This document shows, in pieces, positions 56,253-64,000 of a DNA stretch of 64,000 nucleotides. Source of the DNA: Edaphochlamys debaryana (Eukaryota; Chlorophyta; Chlorophyceae; Chlamydomonadales); assembly GCA_016858145.1 (NCBI GenBank), contig JAEHOE010000016.1:1178001-1242000 (forward strand), written 5' to 3'. The notes under the pieces are model-generated. The model saw only the letters and a program-made list of their open reading frames with translations, searched no databases and was not told the origin of the DNA. Positions within the stretch are counted from its first letter, which is position 1; the number at the start of each line of letters is the position of its first letter. The position numbers and the translations under genes are program-made.

Positions 56253-57175
56253 AACCGCATCTTGCCTGGGCGCCGGCGGTACCGCACCCCCACCCACGTG
56301 GCCCCGGCGCTATTCCCGGCAGGCGGCCCCGCTTGCCCCACCCTCCCCATCCTGCGTACGGCATAGTCCCGCCGCCGGTACGACCACACATGGCTGGGGT
56401 GCCGTACGACTTGGGACCAGCAGGGCAACCGCCCCGGAGCGCCGCTAGAGGCGGTGCCGGCCCGCCTCCTGAGGCGGCAGCGGGCGGCGGCAGCGGCGGC
56501 AGCGGCCCAAGCGACGGAAGTGACGGCGCCGGCGGCGGCCCTGGCCCGGCCGCCGCTGCGGTGGCGGCGGCTGGAGCTCGGCCGCCGCCGCCGCTGCACA
56601 GGTCGCAATCGCACCCGGCAAGCCGTGCCGTCCCCCCTGGCTACGTGCCGCCTCGGTATCCCTACCCCTATCCGTACCCCTACCCGCACCCAACCGCCCA
56701 TCCGCACCTGAGCTACCCGCCAGGGGAGCTCCCGCCCGCCCACCTCCAGGGCCGGCCCCCGCCGGCCCACTACTGGTCCCTGTCAAGGCATCTTTCCCCG
56801 CTCCACCCCTCCCACCACCCGTCCCACCCAGCGCCCCTCCACCCCGCCCACCGCCCATCGCCGCTCCACCCGACCGGCGGAGAGCGCTCGAGCGCATCAG
56901 CCCGCGCTCGTGTGGATCGTGCGCAGCAGGATCGGGATCCCGATCCAGGTCTGGATCCGGATCAGGGCCATGGCGATCGGGGCGGTGGGGAGCGAGGGGC
57001 AACGAGGGCTCAAGCGGGGCTGGCCCCAGGGGCCGGTCTAGCGGGGCGCAAGCGGAAGGCGAGCGGCAGTGGCGGAGGCCGTGAACGTGACGATGGCGGA
57101 GGCGGGGGTGGCGATGGTGGTGGTGAGGGCGGGGATGGGCCCGCCCCTGGCGTTCCGGGGGGCGCTGCGGGTTGA
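50873..57175 (+). CDS. SAND-domain (VARL/RegA-like) putative transcriptional regulator
   Basis: Three exons: 50873..53992, 54156..54251, 54686..57175; about 1901 aa. The only folded domain I see spans the exon 1/2 junction, residues about 1002-1072. It runs DVACKVLGLFHAARYMEG, DCVEMPPGSGTFISRSHFEK, KWYRSIRVLPSLEHLG and SWLGRHGMP. This matches the SAND plan (acidic/Cys start, then KWxxSIRV and a closing helix) and resembles the VARL domain of volvocine RegA and RLS proteins. SAND domains bind DNA through KDWK-like surfaces; here the motif is AKWY. The rest is low complexity: Ala/Gly/Ser-rich exon 1 and Gly/Pro/Tyr/His-rich exon 3. Basic clusters that could be nuclear signals are GSKRSRGPSK and GRKRKASG. 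A regulatory role is inferred. The start is uncertain; a 5' exon may be missing. Intron 2 carries a junction duplication. Confidence 0.75.
54516..54700 (+). repeat. Duplicated exon 3 acceptor region in the VARL-like gene
   Basis: The true acceptor reads cgcacag then GTCTTCAAGGGCCAGG (54686). A similar cgcacag then GTGAACAAGGGCCGAAGG lies at about 54519. Between them is a further repeat of AGGGCCRAGGGGG followed by a GGGGTGGAG-CACCT block, at about 54530 and 54606. Only the 54686 site joins in phase to the long open frame. Confidence 0.55.
56219..56250 (+). repeat. (CCG)n run encoding a poly-Pro tract in the VARL-like gene
   Basis: An uninterrupted GCC/CCG trinucleotide run encodes 11 consecutive Pro residues in exon 3. 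It is a likely length polymorphism. Confidence 0.8.
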
Positions 57176-60026
57176 GGCTGGAGACGGCGTTGGGAGGATG
57201 GCAGTGCTGACGGGTGTGACCTGCTGATCTCCCCTGGGGGCGGCGGCACATGGGGCTGGGCAGGATGCGGAGTGAGGCAGTATGGTGTGGCTGCTCGTGT
57301 GCGTGCCGGTGCGGCAGTGCGGCAGCAGGTACGGCATGGCTTGGGGGGCTGGCGGTGGCGCGGGTGTGACAGGGATAATATGGGACTAGTTCGCTGTCGC
57401 TTTTGGGTGGCAAGCTCACCCGCGCTTTCTGTGCGTGTTGGGCGTGGCGGTACGCTGCAAACATTCTTAACAGCAGGTGGGTCAAGTAGGGCTCTGGGAC
57501 GCAGACGCCCTGGTGCTACGTTTCGTTTTAGTCCTATGCATTAGAAGGCAGGCAGGCAGGCAGACACAGTTTGCATGGCTTGAACCGGACTCTGAGGAGG
57601 TTGTTCCGAGTCGAAACAACACTTAGGTAGGCCTATGCTAGGTTTACGATAGCCACGATTGCTAGCGCTCGCGGCATGCCACACACGGCTGCCGGTTGGT
57701 CTTCCCAAGACGTCCCTGTAGCTCTGATGCAAGCCCATAACATTGGTTGTGGCCGGCTTACGTAGTGGTGTGATCCGATTTACCTCTACCTGGAAGGCGG
57801 CACAGCGTCTAGAATGTATGATGCGTGTGATACATGGTGGTACCACTTGCTTTTGCGCTGAGGCAGTCCCGTAGTGGGATTTCTAGTGCCGTGTACCGGA
57901 AGGTACGGGCGTTGTGGTTGCATGCAAGATGCGCCGAATGCTGTTGGCACCAGGCAGGGCTTGCAACTCCGTCAACTCAAGTCCGGGAGGGCTCTTCAAA
58001 GGCCATCCCCATAGCCTCGCGCAGGGCGTGGGAACGGCATGTGTGGTACGGCATGTGCAACGTACGGCGCCACGCCTGGAGGGCAAGATTCCCTGGGGGA
58101 CCAGGGCACTGGGGATGTCAAGAGCAGCAAGGCTGCCCGCTGCCGCCTTCCGCCTTAGACAAGCTCTTGCGCGATGCAAGAAGCAAGCTGTGCCGAGCCG
58201 GTTGGTCGCCGTGTCGGTCGGCATGCTCCCCCTGGCCTCGTTGCTTGTGTGCTACGCGGGGGCTATGCCCGCGTGCCCCTGGCCGCCTCCACACTGCTCC
58301 CTGACCTCCCACCCGTCACAACTCCCGTTTGTGGCCAGCGACAACTAACATGCTGAGGGCGCCGGAGACCACTGTGCTGTGCAGCAGTCGCCTGCAGTCG
58401 GCAGCAGGGCTTTTGCGTAACTAGTTTTCTGTGATCTACCGCTCGGCCCTCAAAGAGTGCCCTGCCCTGCGGCTGCATCCCTTCGGCAGTACCTGCAGTT
58501 GCTAGCGGGGTGAAGCGACGGGCGAAGTCACCAAGGAGGTAGTGGTCGTACGTTCCACGGGCGAATCGCGACACTGCGGCGACGGCCGCGCGAGGCCGAG
58601 CGAAACTCTAGGGTCGCAACGTGTCGCAAGGTGGGCCACCAGTCCGGGCTCCGGACTCCGGACTAAGGATTCTTGCGAAGCCAAGGCGCTCGCGTTATCA
58701 CCGGTACGCCGCGCGCAGGCTCTGCGTTAGGAATGACGCATTACAGGGTTGCGGCCAGCGGGCAGCAAGCTGCCGGCCCCGCACAAGGGGGAGAGAGTCA
58801 ACTTCCCCCGACCCCAGGCGTACCCTAAGGGAATGTCCAACACCGAGGCAGCCACCTACTCCAACCCATACAGCGACAGTCTCAGCCCGAGAGGGCTAGC
58901 CTCTGCGTTAGCTCCCTAGGTAGAACCCACGTGCGTTTGCCAGGGGGCTCTGAGTTAAGCTGGGGTCCCACGACGACCGACCGACCCGTACAGTGTACGA
59001 CACTGCCGTAGAAGGCCTGTACGTAATCCATTCTATGCCTTTCGCGTTTCGCTGGACTGCTGGCCGTGTGCTCTATCCATGGGCGCGCACACCACTCCCG
59101 GTGGCCCACGTTGGTCGGGTACCATCGACCATGCCACGGACCCCGACCCGTCAATTGACCAACGGCTCAGCAACAAAGGGCGGTATCAGGGCTGTGAATT
59201 GCAAGTATTGTGCGGTCTGGGGCGCGGGAGTGGAAGGCGGGCTTCCGGGAGCACCTGCGAGACGCCTTTGGGTGGTCGCGTGTGTTCCCGGGGCCCGGCA
59301 TGCCGACGTGTCCCACCGGTCCCGACTCCCTGACACCGCTGGACGGGTACCAGTGACTTGCCAGCATAAGTTCGTGCCTTGCTGCATGATCAGGGCGTGT
59401 GGTATGATGCTGGGCGCTGCTCTACGCTGCGGTGACAAAGTTCCGCCACACAACCTCCCAAAGTCCCCCGACCCCCCCCCGACCGACGACCGACCGAGAA
59501 CTTTGGGCCCCCATAACTTTGCAATTAAACCTCCGTTTTTGGCCTTTCATTTGCGGAGCGACGGGCGGCGCGGAGGCATCCCGCAGGGGGGCCGCGGCGC
59601 AGGCCGTTGGGACGGAAATGGAAAGCCCTGCGGTACGTACTACGTACTTACTACTTTACTACTATACAGCAACAGAGACATGCCGGCGCGAGCCCTCGGC
59701 TTGCCGCCCAGGCTACTGTACACCTCTAAGATTATTCATGGTTTCTGCAAGGAGGCCTGAATCGAAGAGGGGCGGCGGAAGGTCCGAAGTCGGTGCTGGG
59801 CTTCGTGCCAAACCCATCGCGAGGGCACAGCGGTCGGCCAGGTCACGCACACTCCCGGGCTTTTGATAATGATACACATGAATACGAAGAACACCTTGGG
59901 GCTTCCAGGCTGTCCAGGGCTCAGCGCGGCGATGATGGCGGTAATCGCAAGCCGGTTAGCGCGCAAAGGCTTCCATATCGCGACTGCTAGGCCAAAAGGC
60001 TCGTGTGGCTCGCTCTATGTCTTCTC
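57176..60026. other. Intergenic region downstream of the VARL-like gene
   Basis: 2.85 kb with no supported gene. Open frames at 57834-58304 and 58993-59760 lack domain-like sequence. A (GGCA)n run occurs at about 57547-57562. No + strand TGTAA is seen near the VARL-like stop. Confidence 0.4.
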
Positions 60027-62205
60027 CATGATGATGATGATGATTGTTACACAGCTTCATGGCTGTGAGGTCCAAACGAGCCAAAAGGCTTCATAGACCT
60101 CAGCAACAGCAGCTATCATTTGCAGCTATCATCAAGAATGTTCTTGGTCTGACCATTTTACGCGTATTCTACCAGCCTCAAAAAGCGCGCGTGTCTCAAC
60201 TCGGCGATTACCCGCGCCAACCCCCCCTGGTCCGGTCCTGCCATAACCTCCAGCATAGTGCTTCCCGGCGTGACCCCTAGGGCCCACAAACCTTGTCTAG
60301 CTTCAGCCAAAGCAGGGCACTCCAGCAAGAAATGCCGCTCATCTTCTACCGCCCCGTGGTCTCGGCAAGCTCTGCACCACCGCTCATGCCGCGGCCTACC
60401 CCCAGGCCGATTCACCTCCAGCGCAAAAGTGCATAGTCGAAACCTCATAAGCACCCGATGCTGCCAACGCGGGAAATAACACCTTCTGTGCTTTGCTGGC
60501 CCCATCCAATGCATCCAGCGGCACATCTTCACCCGTGGAGGAGTGCCATCCGTCTGAAACAACTCAGGGCGTGTCTGTAACCTGTCGCTGCACCAATCGT
60601 CATCAAATCTCAGCCGCAGTTGCTCAAGAATCCTGTCCGCGGGAACCATGGATCGGGTGATCCGCTCAACCCGTTCTTCAATGCCTAGCGAACTGGGCTC
60701 TCCTTCAAGTGGGTCAAAACGCATCAGGCGCAGGAAACGAAGCATTTGGGCCCCCCATCCCCGCGTCCTACCCCTGAGTGCCAGTCGAATCTCCTCCCTG
60801 AACACACGAACGTAAACCTCCGGTGCCTTAACCAAACGGTTCCAGAATCCCAAGACCAGATGCGCCCAGAAAACATGCAAGGGCCACTGTCCCAACTCCC
60901 TATACAAAACCCGATCTGGCGACAGAGTAATACCTGCTACCCGTCGTAGGAAAGTACGTTGTACCCGCACCGCTGGGTCCTTCAGGGCCAGCTCAAAGTA
61001 GCCTGACCTGCCCGCCTGCGCCTCCGGTTGTTGCCCATACCCCCCCTCCAAAACCTTCAACAAGACCCCCGGCGCCCACACTTCCGCCCCGTAAGACAGG
61101 ATGGCTCGCACCTGGGTGTCGAAACAACCCGTAGCAATATGGGGCGTAAGCAAACCTTGCCGTTCCAGCTTACTCAGAAGCGCATGCATAGCCCGTCTCC
61201 CACAGTCATTCAATTCCTCCCTGCAGGACTCAAAGGGCGAGTCGGGACCAAAATGGAGCCCCAGATACCGGGACCTTCGCTTCCATGGCACAGCCTTCTC
61301 AGTCGCAACCCCTTGTTCCAACCGCGTCATCTTCACGCACCCCGCCTCCCCCCGTTCGTACTGGGCTGCGCGAGTCGTTCCATCGGGGTGAAAGAAAAGG
61401 CATTCACACTTGTCCACATTAGCGCTCATCCCAAACGCCGCACACCATTCATCCAGGCATCGCAGCACGTGATCCACCCGCCTCTGGCCATGGGCAAACA
61501 GTGCTAAATCATCCGTGTACAGCTTCAACGGTACCGGTCTTCCATCTGCCCTAGGGCACTCATCCCCAAACGACTGCACCATGCTACTTCTGTCCTTCGC
61601 CTCCACATAATCGGCATACGATTCGCCGTAAAAGCCATACAATGCGGGGCTGCTCGGATCTCCTTGCTTGACTCCCTGTGTTGACAGAAACGGCGGGCCC
61701 AACTCCCCATTCCCCTTAACCCGCAGCTCCACCCTATTGTAGCAAGCCTTAAGTGCGGCGAGCATCTCCCCGTGCACCCCCCTCTCTTCCAGCCTTCGCC
61801 AGAGCAACTCTCTGGGTACCCTGTCGAAAGCCTTCTCGAAATCGATGAGCAAAACAAATAGCGGCTTGCGGTCCGTGGTGCCAGCGCGGCCCGGCCGTTG
61901 CCGATCCGTCAGGTGCCTCAGAACAAACAGACAGTGGACCGTGCTCTGCCCTTCAATAAACCCCCCCTGCAGGGGGTTACGCGCAGGCTTGCCATGTTCT
62001 TGACAGACTTTGGCCCACCTGGCTAGCCTCCTCACCAAAAAAAGTCTTCTCCAAGTAATTTGGCGCAACAACGCTGCATCGACACACAAACCCGGGCCCT
62101 CCGACCCCCCGCGCGCGCCTAGCTGCCTCCCCGCGCCATGTGTGGCCACGTGTCCCCCAAGAATCGGAGCCAAATGAAAGGCCACAAGATCCGTTCGGTC
62201 TAGTT
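60027..62205 (-). mobile_element. 5'-truncated LINE (non-LTR) retrotransposon
   Basis: The element is on the minus strand. Its 3' end is a microsatellite tail, (ATG)n on the + strand at 60027-60044, about 115 bp after the RT stop codon. The left (5') limit is taken near 62205, where an in-frame TAA precedes the reverse-transcriptase frame. The endonuclease and first ORF of a full element are missing, which fits 5' truncation during target-primed reverse transcription. I could not identify a convincing target-site duplication. Codon use is less GC-biased than the neighbouring genes. Confidence 0.8.
60158..62185 (-). pseudogene. LINE reverse transcriptase, intact 3' portion of ORF2
   Basis: The open frame from about 62203 to the stop at 60158-60160 covers some 675-680 residues without interruption. 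Reverse-transcriptase motifs appear in order. RT0/1 is LQGGFIEGQSTVHCLFVLRH. Motif A is VLLIDFEKAFDRVPREL, motif B is STQGVKQGDPSSPALYG, motif C is LYTDDLALFA (YTDD in place of the commoner YADD/FADD), and the thumb region follows. The C-terminus has the zinc-knuckle-like CRACRDHGAVEDERHFLLEC found in many L1-type ORF2 proteins. The endonuclease domain is absent upstream, so the copy is probably unable to move alone. The lack of any stop or frameshift indicates a recent insertion. Confidence 0.85.
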
Positions 62206-64000
62206 ATTTCTGAAAGTGGATTCGGGATCCTCACGGCAAGCTCTGTTGGGATGAGGCATGATGTATGTCTGGGGAGGACCTACCCCCCCCCCCCTGATCC
62301 AGGGGCCAGGACCGGTCCTGGTACCAGGGTCTGATGAACAGTGTGCATAGTGCATAATATAAGGGGCGTTGGCCCTCAACAATAATGCAGCACCGGTATG
62401 GCGGGGCCAACTATCGGTAGGAGCACATTGACGTACGTGTGCGGGGCTTTTTGTGCCGACACATGGTCGGGAGAAGGCCCGTCCCTACTTCCGAGGCGGC
62501 AAAACCCTCAGGAAGGGTGAGGGTGAGGTGACGACTGACGTGTTGCCTTTTGCCTGCAGACGTGTGCCATCAGAGTGCGTGTGCAAGGGGTTCTCAGGGG
62601 CTCTCCCCACAGGCCCGGGCTGGCACGGCTGCAGGCCCGCAGCACGCCTGCATGCGCGCTCCCCCCTGCGGCCCCGGGCCCCATGGCTGAGGGAAGGGAT
62701 TGAGTGGGCATTGCCAGCTTCTGATGATCTTGGGATTCTTGGCCCTTCCGTCTGGGGCCAACCCCTCATCCCCCCCCCCGAGCATTATGGACTTTGAGCA
62801 GAAACATTGAATTGGTTTCTCGTCCCAACTGTGGGGCCTGCAAGAGTGCCGGCGATCCGTGCCGTGTCCCCGCCGCGCCTCCGTCTGCGCGACTACAGGG
62901 CCCCGCCCGCCCGCCCGTCTGAGGTAGGGCCGGCGCGATCGCGGCAGCGCTGCGACGAGGACGTCGCGTCCTGACGGGGCGCACACTTCCCCACACTTGG
63001 CGACGCTTCAGCTCGAGTCGCTGCGGGCCGCAGCGACTTGGGCTGCCGCGTGCGCGACGGTGCCTCTCAGACCTCAGAGCATCGCGCAGCGCGCTCAGCC
63101 GCGCCCGTGACCGGGGAAATGTGCAAACACACATTCTCCGCGACGGCAGAATGTCCGCCCTCGCAAGTTCGTGCACATCTGGCCTTCGATGAGTTGTCTT
63201 TACGTTGAGCTAAGCGTCGGCTACGGTGGCTAGAGACTGCTGGAGACTAGAGTCGGCGAGTCGGCATGTCGTCGGGCGAAGACATGCGAAGCTACAGCGA
63301 CCCACCCGCCCTCCCCCACCTCCGCCATCGAAAGCGGGTGGAACCACGCCTCTAACATCTGCCGTGGATGCCTCTCCCGTTTCTCATCCCGCGCACCAAG
63401 CCATGTTGCGGCCAGCAGCATTGTGAACTTTGGGCAAAAACTTTGATTCCGTTTCTTGTCCCACACGTCCCCGCCCTCGTTTGCGGATGCGACAGAGGAC
63501 CCACCCGCCCTCCCCAACCTCCCCGTTGTTGAGGCCCGCTGCACTACGCCCCGTTGTCTTACAAGCCCTGCCCCCCTTCTGCCTCTCTCCTCGACACGCT
63601 CACCCTCGCGCACCCCCAACTCTTCTCCCTCACTTAAAGCCTCTGTCTCCTAACAAACCCCAAAGCCCGAAGGGCCTGACCGCTTCTTGCCGAGGGGGGG
63701 GGGGGATTTACCTATGCTGAAACACTAAGCCTATGTCATTACTATGGAAGGGGCAGAGGATATGCTCGTCGTAAGCAGTGGAGTTCTTACTTACGCTCGG
63801 TCGGCGGATGGCCCCTGCCTTCGAGGGTCGACCGTGGGGGCAGGCCGCCCGCCCCGAGGGGGGCGACACCCACACGTGACGGCTTCATACCCGGCAACCC
63901 CTCCCCCGCCTGAAGTGACCAGACTATCAGCGTCAAGGACTGAGCTTTCAAGGGCCAAAACGGCGGGACGTATTCGGACGGATTCGGATGCCAGCGGCTG
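62206..64000. other. Right-edge intergenic region with a diverged direct repeat
   Basis: No supported gene. A 60-bp block near 62778 (AGCATTATGGACTTTGAGCA, then a TTGAATTGGTTTCTCGTCCC segment) recurs in diverged form near 63415 (AGCATTGTGAACTTTGGGCA, then a TTGATTCCGTTTCTTGTCCC segment). Homopolymer G runs occur at about 62284-62294 (as C) and 63693-63705. Confidence 0.45.

Noticed and set aside
58993..59760. 255-codon open frame on the + strand
   Set aside because: No conserved motif, many Cys/Trp/Arg from chance reading, and no splice or polyadenylation context.
1..64000. tRNA or rRNA genes
   Set aside because: I looked for the T-loop GGTTCRANNCC and other conserved blocks by eye and found no convincing cloverleaf. 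A covariance-model scan would be decisive.

Overview
The window reads as nuclear DNA of a volvocine/chlamydomonadalean green alga. The base composition is very GC-rich. Genes are dense, on both strands, and split by many short GT-AG introns with C/T-rich acceptors. Proteins carry long Ala/Gly/Pro/Gln tracts, several transcripts have TGTAA-type polyadenylation signals downstream of the stop, and there are plastid-targeted proteins. A SAND-domain protein resembling the RegA-like (VARL) family points to the Volvox/Chlamydomonas lineage. The species cannot be named from the sequence. I built exon chains by hand from splice sites, reading phase and family similarity. None has been checked against transcripts or databases.

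Layout, left to right. 1-1295 (+): 3' end of an unidentified coiled-coil protein. 1757-4568 (+): ankyrin plus multi-WW protein with a signal peptide. 5256-7779, 9619-11810 and 14912-17321 (+): three tandem paralogues of an F-box protein with a split PP2-like C-terminal module. 18889-23943 (-): cyclase-associated protein (CAP/Srv2). It is divergent with 24825-32330 (+), a single-pass receptor-like protein kinase. 33195-33467 (+): small Cys-rich ORF. 34255-35341 (-): plastid [2Fe-2S] ferredoxin. 37042-42014 (-): plastid DUF2358-SOUL haem-binding-like protein. 42552-44085 (-): cytochrome c oxidase subunit 6b. It is divergent with 44457-48066 (+), 20S proteasome alpha subunit (PAF1/PSMA1 type). 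50873-57175 (+): large SAND/VARL-like regulator. 60027-62205 (-): 5'-truncated LINE with a long reverse-transcriptase ORF. The remaining stretches are intergenic or UTR sequence with repeats.

There is no operon-like functional cluster. The conserved genes are housekeeping (actin turnover, respiration, proteolysis, plastid redox). The lineage-specific ones (F-box triplet, receptor kinase, VARL-like gene) are regulatory. The most unusual theme is structural. At least seven introns, in four unrelated genes, contain tandem or decayed copies of an adjacent exon-intron junction: a piece of exon together with its splice site. A second theme is a short GCGTGT-loop-ACACGC hairpin in intron 4 of all three F-box genes, with look-alikes in introns of other genes.
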